Positions 21,014 to 32,629 are shown, counted from the first letter of the stretch. The stretch is 64,000 nucleotides of DNA from Clostridium prolinivorans (GCF_004011155.1 NZ_RJWG01000003.1:1-64000), one strand, 5' to 3'. Made by a program: numbers and translations. Notes: generated by a model not told the origin, from the letters alone.

Positions 21014-21718
21014 ATGATTATACAAAAAATAAAAGGTAAATTGGGCATAATTGCTTTTTTTGCAGTAATTTTAGCTATATATAGTATATTACCAGTATCA
21101 GCACGAAATAAAGGTACAAATGATAAGAAAACTATTCTTATAGATGCAGGACATGGTGGATATGATGGCGGAGCAATAGGTAAAACAGGAATAAAAGAAA
21201 AAGATATTAATTTAGCTATAAGTCTTAAACTAAAAGATGCTTTAATAAAAAATGGATACAAAGTTGTTATGATTAGAGAAACAGATAAAGCACTTATAGA
21301 AGAAGGAAAAAGAAATACTACTAAAAAAGCACAAGATATGGAAAATAGATGTAAAATAAAAGAAGAGTCCAATGCAGATTTATTTATAAGTATACATCAA
21401 AATCATTTTCCACAAGAGAAATATTATGGTGCACAAGTATGGTATTCTAATAATGAAAAAAGCAGTACATTGGCTCATATAGTACAGGAAAATTTAAAAA
21501 TAGATTTAAATCATGATAATAAAAGAGTAGAAAAACCTGCAAAAAATAATTATAAAATTTTATCTTGCAGTGATAAAATGCCATCAATTTTAGTAGAATG
21601 TGGTTTTTTATCAAACTATGAAGAAGAAAAGAGACTTTTAGATGAAAATTATCAAGAAAAAATTGTAGAATCTTTAGTAAAATCAATAAATGAGTATTTT
21701 AAAAAAGAAAATATGTAA
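21014..21718 (+). CDS. cwlD: N-acetylmuramoyl-L-alanine amidase CwlD-like
   Basis: A 234-residue Amidase_3 protein with an N-terminal membrane or signal segment (about residues 9-30). Zinc ligands are visible as His in LIDAGHGGYDGG, Glu in KEKDINLA and His in SIHQNHF; the catalytic Glu is in ILVECGFLSN. CwlD makes muramic-delta-lactam in the spore cortex. Position after rpsI is common in clostridia. The ATG at 21014 follows AGGAGGT; the in-frame ATG at 20984 lacks a site. Confidence 0.85.
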   Translation: MIIQKIKGKLGIIAFFAVILAIYSILPVSARNKGTNDKKTILIDAGHGGYDGGAIGKTGIKEKDINLAISLKLKDALIKNGYKVVMIRETDKALIEEGKRNTTKKAQDMENRCKIKEESNADLFISIHQNHFPQEKYYGAQVWYSNNEKSSTLAHIVQENLKIDLNHDNKRVEKPAKNNYKILSCSDKMPSILVECGFLSNYEEEKRLLDENYQEKIVESLVKSINEYFKKENM

Positions 21719-21722
21719 TTAT

Positions 21723-21759
21723 AAAAACGACATATTTCCCAGGGAATATGTCGTTTTTT
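21723..21759 (+). terminator. Terminator after cwlD
   Basis: AAAAACGACATATT pairs with AATATGTCGTTTTT around a short TCCCAGGG-containing loop and ends in T's, right after the cwlD stop. Confidence 0.9.
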
Positions 21760-21822
21760 ACAATTAATTTATAGAAAAATTAAAAAATTAAAAAATTTTA
21801 GATTGTATTAAAGATAATTTAA

Positions 21823-21851
21823 TTGACAATAGACATCATACAACGTAAAAT
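21823..21851 (+). promoter_or_regulatory. Probable promoter of ilvD
   Basis: TTGACA and TAAAAT with a 17-base spacer. The leader to ilvD would be only about 45 bases, so no T-box fits here, unlike the leuA and ilvC transcripts. How ilvD is coordinated with them is not visible. Confidence 0.75.
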
Positions 21852-21903
21852 AATGTTAGACAACTATTTTGAGCGATTAAATATATAAAAAGGTGGTATA
21901 GTT

Positions 21904-23574
21904 ATGAGAAGTGATGCAATAAAAAAAGGTAGCAAAAGCGCACCACATCGTTCTTTATTAAATGCTTTAGGGCTTACTAAAGAAGAAATGGATAGGCCGC
22001 TTATAGGTATTGTAAGTTCACAAAATGATATAGTACCAGGTCATATGAATCTAGACAAAATTGTAGAAGCAGTTAAAATTGGAGTAGCAATGGCCGGAGG
22101 TACACCTATTGTTTTTCCTGCAATTGCTGTTTGTGATGGTATAGCAATGGGACATCAAGGTATGAAATATTCACTTGTTACAAGAGAGCTTATTGCAGAT
22201 TCAACTGAAGCAATGGCTATGGCACATGCATTTGATGCTCTTGTAATGGTTCCTAATTGTGACAAAAATGTGCCGGGACTTTTAATGGCAGCAGCAAGAA
22301 TTAATATTCCAACAATTTTTGTAAGCGGAGGCCCTATGCTCGCTGGGAAAGTAGATGGCTGTAAAACAAGTCTTTCAAGTATGTTTGAAGCAGTTGGAGC
22401 TTTTAATGCAGGAAAAATTACAGAAGAAAAACTTGAAGAATTTGAGAATAAGGCTTGCCCAACATGTGGTTCTTGTTCTGGAATGTATACAGCAAATAGT
22501 ATGAATTGCTTAACAGAAGTTCTTGGAATGGCATTACAAGGTAATGGTACTATTCCAGCAGTTTATTCAGAAAGAATTAAGCTGGCAAAACATACAGGTA
22601 TGAAAATTATGGAATTACTTGAGAAAGATATAAGACCAAGGGATATTATGACAGAAGATGCATTTAAAAATGCATTAACTATGGATATGGCTCTTGGATG
22701 CAGTACAAATAGTATGCTTCATTTGCCAGCAATTGCCCATGAAGCAGGAGTTGAATTAAATATTGATTTAGCTAACGAAATAAGTTCAAAAACACCAAAT
22801 CTTTGTCATCTTGCCCCTGCAGGGAATACATACATTGAAGATTTACATGAAGCTGGTGGAATTTATGCAGTTATGAATGAAATAAATAAACTTGGTTTAT
22901 TAAAAACAGATTTAATTACATGTACTGGAAAAACTATTGCTGAAAATATCAAAGGTTGTTATAACAAAAATACTGAAGTAATTAGACCTGTTGATAACCC
23001 TTATAGTGAAACTGGAGGAATAGCAGTCCTTAGAGGAAATCTTGCACCAGATTCATGTGTAGTTAAACGTTCTGCTGTTGCACCTGAAATGTTAAAACAT
23101 GAAGGACCAGCAAGAGTATTTGATTGCGAAGAAGATGCCCTAGATGCTATAAATTCAGGGAAAATAGTTGCCGGAGATGTTGTTGTGATAAGGTATGAAG
23201 GTCCTAAAGGAGGCCCTGGAATGAGAGAAATGCTTAATCCAACTTCAGCAATTATAGGAAGAGGATTAGGGAGTTCAGTAGCTCTTATAACAGATGGACG
23301 TTTTAGTGGTGCTACTAGAGGTGCTGCAATTGGCCATGTTTCTCCAGAGGCAGCTGTTGGAGGAAATATTGCATTAGTTGAAGAAGGAGATATAATTCAA
23401 ATAGATATTACAGCTAATACAATTAATTTTCTTGTAAGTGATGAGGAATTAGAAAGAAGAAGAGCTAATTGGAAACCTAGAGAGCCTAAAATTACAACTG
23501 GGTATCTTTCAAGATATGCTGAACTAGTAACATCAGGGAATAGAGGTGCTGTTTTAGAAATCCCTAAAAGATAA
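21904..23574 (+). CDS. ilvD: Dihydroxy-acid dehydratase
   Basis: A 556-residue iron-sulfur enzyme dehydrating 2,3-dihydroxy-3-methylbutanoate or -pentanoate to the oxo acids of valine and isoleucine. The cluster cysteines fit [11 protein letters not shown] and [18 protein letters not shown], with [20 protein letters not shown] near the C-terminus. It is separated from the other ilv/leu genes by two minus-strand genes. ATG behind AAGGTGG. Confidence 0.96.
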   Translation: MRSDAIKKGSKSAPHRSLLNALGLTKEEMDRPLIGIVSSQNDIVPGHMNLDKIVEAVKIGVAMAGGTPIVFPAIAVCDGIAMGHQGMKYSLVTRELIADSTEAMAMAHAFDALVMVPNCDKNVPGLLMAAARINIPTIFVSGGPMLAGKVDGCKTSLSSMFEAVGAFNAGKITEEKLEEFENKACPTCGSCSGMYTANSMNCLTEVLGMALQGNGTIPAVYSERIKLAKHTGMKIMELLEKDIRPRDIMTEDAFKNALTMDMALGCSTNSMLHLPAIAHEAGVELNIDLANEISSKTPNLCHLAPAGNTYIEDLHEAGGIYAVMNEINKLGLLKTDLITCTGKTIAENIKGCYNKNTEVIRPVDNPYSETGGIAVLRGNLAPDSCVVKRSAVAPEMLKHEGPARVFDCEEDALDAINSGKIVAGDVVVIRYEGPKGGPGMREMLNPTSAIIGRGLGSSVALITDGRFSGATRGAAIGHVSPEAAVGGNIALVEEGDIIQIDITANTINFLVSDEELERRRANWKPREPKITTGYLSRYAELVTSGNRGAVLEIPKR

Positions 23575-23690
23575 ATAATATAAATAAGAAATAATATAAA
23601 TGAAAATTTACTAAAGCATATAAATTTTTTAACCTTTTTCAATAATATATTAATTAGTATTATAACACATTTAGTTTAATATTATAAAAT

Positions 23691-23776
23691 AATAGCCATA
23701 AATCTATAATATTTTTCGTTTGTTTAAGCGTTAGTTAAGTTTAACGAAAATACTTTTGATTTATGGCTATTTTAAT
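23691..23776. terminator. Long two-tier hairpin after ilvD
   Basis: A 14-bp outer stem (AATAGCCATAAATC with GATTTATGGCTATT) encloses an 8-bp inner stem (TTTTCGTT/AACGAAAA) with A/T-rich internal loops. It lies between ilvD and the convergent regulator gene and ends in T's, so it may stop transcription from both sides. The inner part resembles the hairpins at 49443 and 54186. Confidence 0.65.
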
Positions 23777-23865
23777 ATTAAATATTTTTATAAAAAATTA
23801 GTTTATGAACCATATTTTATTTATTCTATAAATAAAAATTAATTTTTATTTGGGAAATTTAGTTT

Positions 23866-24552
23866 TTATTCATTATCAATTCCTAATCCTCTCATGGCAT
23901 GGATAATATGAAGTTTCATAGCGGTTTCAGCTCCTTGAGCATCTTTTTTAGAGAGAAAATCCATAACCATTTTATGATCATTAATTGTATCTTGTATTAG
24001 TATGGGGTTATCTTCGGATAAAATTACACCTTTATAAATAGCTTTATAAATAATAGGCATAAGTTTATCCATAAATTCATTATGAGTTGCTTTAGCAATA
24101 GAATTATGAAATGCTTGCTCAACCTCTGTTCTATCTTCGTTTTTTAAAATTTTTTCTTCTTCAAGTTTTCCATAATAAATAATTCGTTCTAAATCTTTAT
24201 CAGTAGCCCGCTTTGCTGCATAATAGGCTATTTTAGGTTCAAATATAAGTCTCATTTCATATAAATCTTTTATATTAAGTCTTATACTAGAAAGTTCTGA
24301 CAAATTAAAATGCTCATAAAAATTTGGATTGTTAGTGATAAAAGTACCTTTGCCTCTTTTAATTTCTAATACATTGTGAGCAACTAAAATGCGTATGGCT
24401 TCTCTTAATGTAGTTCTACTTACACCAAGTTCAGAAGAAAGCTCATTTTCATTGGGGAGTTTATCTCCTGGGGCGAATTTTTTATCTATTGTAATCATTG
24501 CAAGTATGTCATCAGCAATAGTTTCTGCTAAAATTTTTTCCCTTTTAGACAT
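23866..24552 (-). CDS. FadR-type GntR-family transcriptional regulator
   Basis: A 228-residue protein: N-terminal winged helix (LPNENELSSELGVSRTTLRE, residues about 33-52) and an all-helical FCD ligand domain (RLIFEPKIAYYAAKRATDKD, FHNSIAKATHNEF, final His-rich helix MKLHIIHAM). FCD domains usually bind a carboxylic acid or metal. The effector and targets are unknown. The ATG at 24552 is preceded by AAAGGAGATG. A copy of the ~140-bp dispersed repeat lies upstream. Confidence 0.85.
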   Translation of the reverse strand: MSKREKILAETIADDILAMITIDKKFAPGDKLPNENELSSELGVSRTTLREAIRILVAHNVLEIKRGKGTFITNNPNFYEHFNLSELSSIRLNIKDLYEMRLIFEPKIAYYAAKRATDKDLERIIYYGKLEEEKILKNEDRTEVEQAFHNSIAKATHNEFMDKLMPIIYKAIYKGVILSEDNPILIQDTINDHKMVMDFLSKKDAQGAETAMKLHIIHAMRGLGIDNE

Positions 24553-24671
24553 AAAAACAACATCTCCTTTTATTAAATACTTAAAGAATACAATAAGCAT
24601 TAATATTTTTCAATAAAATAATAAATAATTTAATGCAACATATGAATTTTATAATGTAATTTTTAAGCTTA

Positions 24672-24814
24672 TATAGAAATATTGTCTTACAAAAAACATT
24701 TTTATTAAATGTCGACCATTTTATTATATATAGATATAATAGAAATTTAGAAACACTATAAATTGTATAGTATAAATTAATTTACAGCTTATTGAAAGTT
24801 AATTATATTATGAA
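24672..24814 (-). repeat. Dispersed ~140-bp intergenic repeat, copy C
   Basis: Read on the minus strand this matches copies at 36041-36170 and 45670-45816, including ACTATACAATTTATAGTGTT and CTGTAAATTAATTT blocks, then a TTTAATAAAAATG-type tail with promoter-like spacing. It lies upstream of the FadR-like gene on the same strand. Confidence 0.75.
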
Positions 24815-24838
24815 AATATCTTTATTTTTATATAAATA

Positions 24839-24866
24839 AAAACCATGCATAAATAGCATGGTTTTA
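24839..24866 (-). terminator. Terminator of the DUF815-like gene
   Basis: AAAACCATGC pairs with GCATGGTTTT over a seven-base loop, three bases beyond the stop codon of the minus-strand ATPase gene. T's follow on both strands. Confidence 0.85.
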
Positions 24867-24868
24867 GT

Positions 24869-26230
24869 TTAATATAAATTTTTATGACCTTCTAACCAAT
24901 CAATAAATTGACGAGCTGTTCTTGGTGAACGTCCATTGTATGAGAGCTCCCATTTTAAAGCTTCTTTGCATAGTTCTTCTTTATTTATTGAAATATTTCT
25001 TTTTGTTGCAATACCATTTACTATTTTTAAGTATTGATTTTTATCTGGAGCAGAAAATACTACTGTTATGCCAAATCTATCTGCAAGAGATAGTTTTTCT
25101 TGAATAGTATCTGCTGCATGTATTTCTTCATTTGTATTAGATGATGAAAGACCATTTCTATCATTAAAAGTCTCTTTTATTAAATGTCTTCTGTTTGATG
25201 TAGCATAAATTAAAACATTATTTGGTTTATTTTCTAAACCTCCTTCAAGTAAGGCTTTTAATGCAGTATAATTTTCATCATCTTCTTTAAATGATAAGTC
25301 ATCTATAAAAATAATAAATTTTTGAGGTCTATTTCTTACGGCTCTTAAAATAAGAGGAAAATCTGTAAGATAAGATTTAGGTATTTCTATTATTCTTAAC
25401 CCTTGATTGTGATATTCATTTAAAAGAGCTTTTACTGTTGAAGACTTTCCTGTACCTCTATCTCCATATAAAAGAACATTATTTGCACTAAAACCTTTTA
25501 AAAACTGTAATGTATTTTCTATGATTTTTGAACGTTCTAATTCATATCCAATAAAATCTGAAAGAGAAATTGTGTCAAACTCATAAATTGGTTTAAAATT
25601 TCTTTCATACCCTGAATTTTCCCAAACAAACGCTCTATAACGGCTAAATATACCGCAGCCATATTTTTCATAATATTCTATTAAATATTTAATGCATTCA
25701 TTCCACCTGTTACAATCATATAAATACTTTCTCATTGATTTATAATGATTTGGATATTGTTCATTTTCAGATAAATCCTTATATTCTGTTTCCCAATCCG
25801 GAAGATTTTTTATTGTTTCATAACTAAATTCAATATTATTAAAAATTTCTAATGCATAAGTTTTTATCATACTAGAAGAAATTGATGATATAATTTGTAA
25901 ATTATTCAAATCTTTTTCAACAGTTTTTTGCAAAATATATGCTTCTTTATTTTTCGACTGTAATTTTAAAGAAAATGGATTTTCGTCAAAAAGAATTAAT
26001 TCTATGACAAGATCTTTTAAAGATTTATTAGAACTATAGCATAATTTTAGGAAAAAATCATTATAAAGATTAGTAAAATAAGATAAATCAATTTTTTCTT
26101 GATTTAGATAATCAAAAAGCTCATATAATTTGTTAAGAGTTTTGTTTTCTAATAAATTTCTATATATAGAAAGTGAATCAAAAGCTAATTTAGTTCTTTT
26201 AATTTTAGAATTTGTATAAGATTCCTCCAT
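24869..26230 (-). CDS. AAA+ ATPase, DUF815-like
   Basis: A 453-residue protein with an N-terminal helical half and a C-terminal ATPase domain: Walker A LYGDRGTGKSSTVKALL (about residue 257), Walker B KFIIFIDDLSF and a sensor-like YATSNRRHLIKET. This matches the DUF815 family of predicted ATPases; no function is established. It is monocistronic, with ATG behind TGGAGGAAT, and divergent from leuA. Confidence 0.8.
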   Translation of the reverse strand: MEESYTNSKIKRTKLAFDSLSIYRNLLENKTLNKLYELFDYLNQEKIDLSYFTNLYNDFFLKLCYSSNKSLKDLVIELILFDENPFSLKLQSKNKEAYILQKTVEKDLNNLQIISSISSSMIKTYALEIFNNIEFSYETIKNLPDWETEYKDLSENEQYPNHYKSMRKYLYDCNRWNECIKYLIEYYEKYGCGIFSRYRAFVWENSGYERNFKPIYEFDTISLSDFIGYELERSKIIENTLQFLKGFSANNVLLYGDRGTGKSSTVKALLNEYHNQGLRIIEIPKSYLTDFPLILRAVRNRPQKFIIFIDDLSFKEDDENYTALKALLEGGLENKPNNVLIYATSNRRHLIKETFNDRNGLSSSNTNEEIHAADTIQEKLSLADRFGITVVFSAPDKNQYLKIVNGIATKRNISINKEELCKEALKWELSYNGRSPRTARQFIDWLEGHKNLY

Positions 26231-26378
26231 AAAAATTCCTCCAGTTAAATAAAATGAATTTTTAAAATATGCAGTTTTAAATTTCAGATTTTTATGATTT
26301 TTGATATTTTAAAATTAATATACTCTTATTTTAGAAATGTGTCAATTGATTAATTTTTTTAAAAATATAAATTTATAC

Positions 26379-26407
26379 TTGACAAACAAAGATAAAAAAA
26401 GTATTAT
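26379..26407 (+). promoter_or_regulatory. Promoter of leuA
   Basis: TTGACA and TATTAT with a 17-base spacer place the start near 26414, just before the T-box fold. The preceding 150 bases up to the divergent ATPase gene are AT-rich and show only an AAATTTCAGA element, also seen at 28286. Confidence 0.8.
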
Positions 26408-26440
26408 TTATTATAAACACAAAAACTTATTTAAAAAAAT

Positions 26441-26709
26441 GATGTAGCAATCTTCAGATTACTGCATGTAAAATTATTATTTCATTCAATACGTGAAAAA
26501 CAAAGATAGGGATAAGTATGCAGAGCTTTTATCTCACAGAGAGCGGAGAAAGGTGGAATTCCGTAGATAATTGCTGCAGAAACTCACCCTAGAGTTGCAG
26601 GCTGAACTTATAGTAAGCTGTGCCGGTTTACGCCGTTATTAAAGTAAGTAAAAATTTGGGTGGTACCGCGGCAGACTCTCGCCCCAAGCAAGAGGTCTGT
26701 CTTTTTTTA
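26441..26709 (+). promoter_or_regulatory. T-box leader reading a leucine codon (CUC)
   Basis: The T-box GGTGGTACCGCG (26659-26670) is followed by a terminator in which CAGAC-CTC pairs with GAGGTCTG before a T run at 26702-26708. In the specifier loop the context GCAGAAACTCACC gives CTC at 26583-26585. The UGGU in the T-box matches tRNA with discriminator A, as in tRNA-Leu. Uncharged tRNA-Leu should allow readthrough into leuA. The paired leader before ilvC has ATC at the same place. Confidence 0.92.
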
Positions 26710-26739
26710 TTTCAATTTTAAGGGAGTGTGTGGAGGAAT

Positions 26740-28272
26740 ATGGGAAATAGGATTTTTATATTTGATACAACGCTTAGAGATGGAGAACAAACTCCTGGAG
26801 TGAATTTAAATAAATTAGAAAAACTTGAAATTGCAAAGCAGTTAGATAAATTAGGTGTAGATGTTATTGAAGCAGGTTTTCCAATAGCTAGTCATGGAGA
26901 TTTTGAAGCAGTAAAATTAATTGCTCAAAATGTAAAAAGACCTATAATTACAGGTTTAGCCAGAGCTGTAAAAAAAGATATAGATAGAGCTTGGGAAGCA
27001 TTACAATACGCAGAAAGACCAAGAATACACACTTTTATTGCAACTTCAGATTTGCATATGAAATATAAGTTAAATATGTCTCCAGAGGATGTTTTAAAAA
27101 GAGCAACTGAAATGGTAAGTTATGCTAAGTCATTATGCAATGATGTGGAATTTTCACCAGAAGATGGAACAAGAACAAATCCTGAATTTTTATATAAAGT
27201 ATTGGAAGCAGTAATAGATGCCGGAGCTACAGTAGTTAATATACCAGATACGGTAGGTTATGCAATACCTAATGAGTTTGGTGAATTTATTCGTTCAATT
27301 AAAAATAATGTTCGAAATATTGACAAAGCAATTATTAGTGTACATTGTCATAATGATTTAGGCCTTGCTATAGCTAATTCTCTTGCTGCAATTGAAAATG
27401 GTGCAACACAAGTTGAATGTGCAATAAATGGGCTTGGAGAAAGAGCTGGAAATGCTGCTTTAGAAGAATTAGTAATGATTCTTAAGACAAGAAAAGATTT
27501 ATTTGATAAAATTGAAAACAATATTATTACAGAGCAAATTCATAATACAAGTGAATTAGTAAGACAGCTTACTGGAATTCAAATTCAGCCTAATAAAGCT
27601 ATTGTTGGTGCAAATGCTTTTGCACATGAATCAGGTATTCATCAACATGGTGTATTAAGTTGCAGAGAAACTTATGAAATAATGACACCTGAATCCATTG
27701 GATTAAAGAAAAGTTTAGTGGTTTTGGGCAAACATTCAGGAACTCATGCTTTTGAACAAAGATTAAAAGAATTAGGCTATACCAATTTAAGTCAAGAAAA
27801 AATAAATGAAGCGTTTCAAAAATTTAAAGATTTGGCAGATAGAAAAAAGGAAATATGCGATGAAGATATAGAATCATTAATTAGACAAGAAATAGTTCAT
27901 GAAAAAGAAATTTTCCAATTAGAATCTTTCCATATTTCAAGTGGCAATAATTTAAGTGCTACTGCTACAGTAAGAATAAAAAATGAAGAAGGCATATCAG
28001 AAGAAGCTGCTTGCGGAGAAGGTCCTATTAATGCGGTTTTCAAAGCTATAGATAGAGCTGTAGGACTTGAAATAAACTTAAAAGATTATTTCTTAAAATC
28101 AATTACAGGAGGAACTGATTCATTAGGAGAAGTTTCTGTAAGAATTGAAAATAATGGGAAAATTTTTACAGGCAGAGGAATTAGCATAGATATAATTGAA
28201 GCTAGTGCAAAAGCATATATAAATGCAATAAATAGAATGCTTAATAATTCAGAAATGATTTCAACAAAATAA
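26740..28272 (+). CDS. leuA: 2-isopropylmalate synthase
   Basis: A 510-residue enzyme joining acetyl-CoA and 2-oxoisovalerate, the first step to leucine. Catalytic domain begins [15 protein letters not shown]; metal ligands lie in [11 protein letters not shown]. The C-terminal regulatory LeuA dimer domain (from about residue 385) suggests leucine feedback. ATG at 26740 is chosen by family N-terminus, although GGAGG is only three bases away; GTG at 26728 is possible. Confidence 0.93.
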   Translation: MGNRIFIFDTTLRDGEQTPGVNLNKLEKLEIAKQLDKLGVDVIEAGFPIASHGDFEAVKLIAQNVKRPIITGLARAVKKDIDRAWEALQYAERPRIHTFIATSDLHMKYKLNMSPEDVLKRATEMVSYAKSLCNDVEFSPEDGTRTNPEFLYKVLEAVIDAGATVVNIPDTVGYAIPNEFGEFIRSIKNNVRNIDKAIISVHCHNDLGLAIANSLAAIENGATQVECAINGLGERAGNAALEELVMILKTRKDLFDKIENNIITEQIHNTSELVRQLTGIQIQPNKAIVGANAFAHESGIHQHGVLSCRETYEIMTPESIGLKKSLVVLGKHSGTHAFEQRLKELGYTNLSQEKINEAFQKFKDLADRKKEICDEDIESLIRQEIVHEKEIFQLESFHISSGNNLSATATVRIKNEEGISEEAACGEGPINAVFKAIDRAVGLEINLKDYFLKSITGGTDSLGEVSVRIENNGKIFTGRGISIDIIEASAKAYINAINRMLNNSEMISTK

Positions 28273-28305
28273 TTAAAAATAATTCAAATTTCAGAAAAAA
28301 GAATG

Positions 28306-28334
28306 TTGACTTTTTGACTTAAACATAGTAAATT
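28306..28334 (+). promoter_or_regulatory. Probable promoter of the ilvC operon
   Basis: TTGACT and TAAATT with a 17-base spacer, between leuA and the second T-box. It is weaker than the leuA promoter. No terminator separates leuA from it, so ilvC could also be reached from the leuA transcript. An AAATTTCAGAAAAAA element (28286-28300) lies just upstream. Confidence 0.5.
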
Positions 28335-28394
28335 AATAATTAATAATTTTCATAAAATTAAACTAATAAATAACAAATAAAAAATATAAGTAAA

Positions 28395-28608
28395 TACAAG
28401 CTATGAAGGGAAGAGTATGCAATAGTGTTGTTTAAAAGAGAGCGGGGTAAGGTGAAAGCCCGTAAACAAAATGTTGCAGAAAATCACCCCGGAGCTGCAG
28501 GCTGAACTTATAGTAAGCTGTGCCGGCTGTTGCCGTTATATAAATGAGTAAAAATTTGGGTGGTACCGCGACAGACTTTTCGCCCCAGGGTGGAGGTCTG
28601 TTTTTTTA
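28395..28608 (+). promoter_or_regulatory. T-box leader reading an isoleucine codon (AUC)
   Basis: The T-box GGTGGTACCGCG (28559-28570) is followed by an ACAGAC...GTCTGT terminator and a T run. In the specifier loop GCAGAAAATCACC gives ATC at 28483-28485, aligned exactly with CTC in the leuA leader. The two leaders share the AGGCTGAACTTATAGTAAGC block. Uncharged tRNA-Ile should release ilvC-cimA-leuCDB-ilvB expression. Confidence 0.92.
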
Positions 28609-28691
28609 TACCTAAAAATTAAAATAGTTTAATTTTTAATTAGTTTTAGCATAAAAAAATAAAAATAATAAAATCTTGAAAGGTGGAATAA

Positions 28692-29690
<999 letters not shown>

Positions 29691-29746
29691 AATATATTTT
29701 TAGGTTATATATTTAAGAATAAAAAAGAATAAAGGAGTGGTGAAAA

Positions 29747-31396
29747 ATTGGGAATTTAAAAAATAATAATAAAATATTTATTTACGATACGACTTTAAGA
29801 GATGGTGCACAATCGGAGGGAATATCTTTTACTGTAGAGGATAAATTAAAAATTGCACTTCAATTAGACGCTTTTGGAGTAGATTATATTGAAGCCGGGA
29901 ATCCCGGCTCCAATCCAAAAGATTTAGAATTCTTTTACAGAGTCGGAAAATATCAATTCAAAAATGCCGTTCTAACTGCATTTGGAAGCACAAGAAGAGC
30001 AGGGATAAGTGTAGAGGAAGATTCCAACATTCAATCTTTATTAAAGGCAGATACAAAAGCAGTAGCTATATTCGGGAAAAGTTGGGATTTCCATGTTACT
30101 GAAATTATTAGGACTTCTTTAGAAGAAAATTTAAGTATGATTAAAGATACTATATATTATCTTAAAAGTAAGGGAAAAGAAGTTATTTTTGATGCAGAAC
30201 ATTTCTTTGATGGATATAAAGAAAATGAAAATTATGCAATGAAAACAATAGAAACAGCTATAGAAGCAGGGGCAGATTGGGTTGTTCTTTGTGATACAAA
30301 TGGTGGAAGTTTACCTTCAGAAATAGCTGAAATTGTAAAAAAAGTTACAAGTACATTTAATGTTCCTATAGGAATTCATTGTCATGAAGATGGAGGAATG
30401 GCTGTTGCTAATACGCTAGTAGCAGTAGAAAATGGAGCGCTACAAGTTCAAGGTACAATAAATGGATATGGAGAACGTTGTGGGAATGCAAATCTATGTA
30501 CTATTATTCCTAATCTTAAATTTAAGATGAAAAAAGATTGTGTATTTGAAGATAAAATACGTGAATTAACATCTTTATCTCGTTATATAAGTGAAATTGC
30601 AAACTTACCTCACAATGAACATTTACCATATGTAGGGAATAGTGCATTTGCACATAAAGGTGGAATGCATATTGACGCAGTATATAAAAATTCAAAATCT
30701 TTTGAACATATTTCTCCAGAATTAGTTGGAAATGAAAGAAAAATATTAATGTCAGAAGTTTCAGGGAAAAGTACTATTCTTTCAAAAATTCAAAAGGAAG
30801 CTCCTTGGGTTACAAAAAATTCAAAAGAAGTGCAAGAAATAATTGATAAACTCAAAAAATTAGAACATGAAGGTTATCAATTTGAAGGAGCAGAAAGTTC
30901 TTTTATACTTTTAGTAAAGAGAGCTTTGGGGAAAGGTAAAGAGTTTTTCTCGGTTAAAGATTTTAATATAATATGTCAGGAAAAATATAATGGAGAGTAT
31001 AATTCTTTAGCTACAATAAAAGTTGAAGTTGATGGATTAGAAAAACTTACAGTTGCAGAAGGTGATGGACCTGTAAATGCTATAGATACAGCACTTCGTA
31101 AAGCATTAGAGAGCTTTTATCCTGCTCTTAAAAGAGTAAGGTTAACCGATTATAAAGTAAGAGTACTTGGGTCAAATGAAGCAACTGCTGCAAAAGTAAG
31201 AGTTCATATTGAGTCAACAGATGGAGAAAATGTTTGGGGGAATGTAGGAGTATCTAGCAATATAATAGTAGCAAGCTGGATTGCCTTAGTGGATTCTATA
31301 GAATATTTTCTTTATAAAGAAATGGAACAACAAGGAGGAGATAATAATGGGCATGACGATGACACAGAAAATTCTGGCTGCTCATGCAGGGCTTAA
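29747..31396 (+). CDS. cimA: Citramalate synthase, CimA type, with non-canonical start
   Basis: A frame of about 549 codons encodes a LeuA-related enzyme: [20 protein letters not shown] at the N-terminus, [15 protein letters not shown], and a C-terminal LeuA-dimer-like domain. The [10 protein letters not shown] signature fits citramalate synthase (pyruvate + acetyl-CoA) in a threonine-independent isoleucine route. No ATG, GTG or TTG occurs in frame between the stop at 29741 and codon 131 (30137). The AAAGGAG at 29731-29737 is nine bases from ATT at 29747, taken here as start. A TTG one base later reads only MGI then stop. The last 50 bases overlap leuC. Confidence 0.8.
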   Translation: MGNLKNNNKIFIYDTTLRDGAQSEGISFTVEDKLKIALQLDAFGVDYIEAGNPGSNPKDLEFFYRVGKYQFKNAVLTAFGSTRRAGISVEEDSNIQSLLKADTKAVAIFGKSWDFHVTEIIRTSLEENLSMIKDTIYYLKSKGKEVIFDAEHFFDGYKENENYAMKTIETAIEAGADWVVLCDTNGGSLPSEIAEIVKKVTSTFNVPIGIHCHEDGGMAVANTLVAVENGALQVQGTINGYGERCGNANLCTIIPNLKFKMKKDCVFEDKIRELTSLSRYISEIANLPHNEHLPYVGNSAFAHKGGMHIDAVYKNSKSFEHISPELVGNERKILMSEVSGKSTILSKIQKEAPWVTKNSKEVQEIIDKLKKLEHEGYQFEGAESSFILLVKRALGKGKEFFSVKDFNIICQEKYNGEYNSLATIKVEVDGLEKLTVAEGDGPVNAIDTALRKALESFYPALKRVRLTDYKVRVLGSNEATAAKVRVHIESTDGENVWGNVGVSSNIIVASWIALVDSIEYFLYKEMEQQGGDNNGHDDDTENSGCSCRA

Positions 31397-32612
31397 AAGC
31401 GTAAAAGCAGGAGAATTAATAAAAGCAAAATTAGATTTAGTTTTAGGAAATGATGTAACAACACCTGTTGCGGTAAAAGAGTTTCAAAAAATAGGAATAA
31501 ATAATGTATTTGATAAAGAAAAAATAGCAATTGTTCCAGATCACTTTACTCCTAATAAGGATATTAAATCTGCAGAACAGTGTAAATGTATAAGAGAATT
31601 TGCAAGAAAAATGGAAATTAAAAATTATTTTGAAATTGGTCAAATGGGGATTGAACACGCTTTAATTCCTGAACAAGGATTAGTAGTTGCAGGTGATGTT
31701 GTTATAGGTGCAGATTCTCATACTTGTACTTATGGAGCGTTAGGAGCTTTTTCTACTGGTATAGGAAGTACTGATATGGCAGCAGGGATGGCTACAGGTG
31801 AAGCTTGGTTTAAGGTACCTGAGGCTATTAAATTCGTTCTTAAAGGAGAATTAAATCCTTGGGTAAGCGGAAAAGATGTTATTCTTCATATAATAGGAGA
31901 AATAGGAGTGGATGGAGCTCTTTATAAGTCTATGGAATTTACAGGTGATGGACTAAAAAGCTTATCTATGGACGATAGATTTTCAATGGCAAATATGGCA
32001 ATTGAAGCTGGAGCTAAAAATGGAATTTTTGATGTAGATGAAAAAACTATTGAATATATAAAAGCTCATTCTACAAAAGAATATAAAATTTATAAAGCAG
32101 ATGAAGATGCAGAATATGCTAAAGTTATAGAAATAGATTTATCAACTATTAAGCCTACAGTGGCTTTCCCACATTTACCTGAGAATACAAGAACTATTGA
32201 TGAAGTTGGAGATATCAAAATAGATCAAGTTGTAATTGGTTCTTGTACTAATGGAAGAATTGAAGATTTGAGAACTGCTGCTAAAATTTTAAAAGGTAGA
32301 AAAGTAAATCCTAATGTAAGGGTAATTATTTTCCCAGCAACACAAAAAATTTATTTACAAGCTATGAGAGAAGGGCTTTTAGAAATTTTTGTAGAAGCAG
32401 GAGCAGCGGTAAGTACTCCTACTTGCGGACCTTGTCTAGGAGGTCATATGGGAATTTTAGCTAAAGGTGAGAGAGCAGTTGCAACAACTAATAGAAATTT
32501 TGTAGGAAGAATGGGTCATCCAGAAAGTGAAGTATATTTAGCAAGTCCTGCAGTTGCAGCAGCTTCTGCAGTAACTGGAAAAATATCTTCACCAGAAGAA
32601 CTTGGAATGTAG
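31347..32612 (+). CDS. leuC: 3-isopropylmalate dehydratase large subunit
   Basis: A 421-residue aconitase-type protein. The [4Fe-4S] cysteines are visible in [14 protein letters not shown] and in [11 protein letters not shown]. With LeuD it isomerises 2- to 3-isopropylmalate, and probably citramalate as well. The ATG at 31347 follows AAGGAGGAG; ATGs at 31353 and 31359 are less well spaced. It begins within the end of cimA. Confidence 0.95.
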   Translation: MGMTMTQKILAAHAGLKSVKAGELIKAKLDLVLGNDVTTPVAVKEFQKIGINNVFDKEKIAIVPDHFTPNKDIKSAEQCKCIREFARKMEIKNYFEIGQMGIEHALIPEQGLVVAGDVVIGADSHTCTYGALGAFSTGIGSTDMAAGMATGEAWFKVPEAIKFVLKGELNPWVSGKDVILHIIGEIGVDGALYKSMEFTGDGLKSLSMDDRFSMANMAIEAGAKNGIFDVDEKTIEYIKAHSTKEYKIYKADEDAEYAKVIEIDLSTIKPTVAFPHLPENTRTIDEVGDIKIDQVVIGSCTNGRIEDLRTAAKILKGRKVNPNVRVIIFPATQKIYLQAMREGLLEIFVEAGAAVSTPTCGPCLGGHMGILAKGERAVATTNRNFVGRMGHPESEVYLASPAVAAASAVTGKISSPEELGM

Positions 32613-32629
32613 GAAAGGCGGGAGATAAA

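Noticed and set aside
29748-29759. Programmed -1 frameshift from the TTG at 29748 into cimA
   Set aside because: A stop comes after three codons and there is no classical slippery heptamer with a downstream structure. An AUU start or a lost G is simpler.
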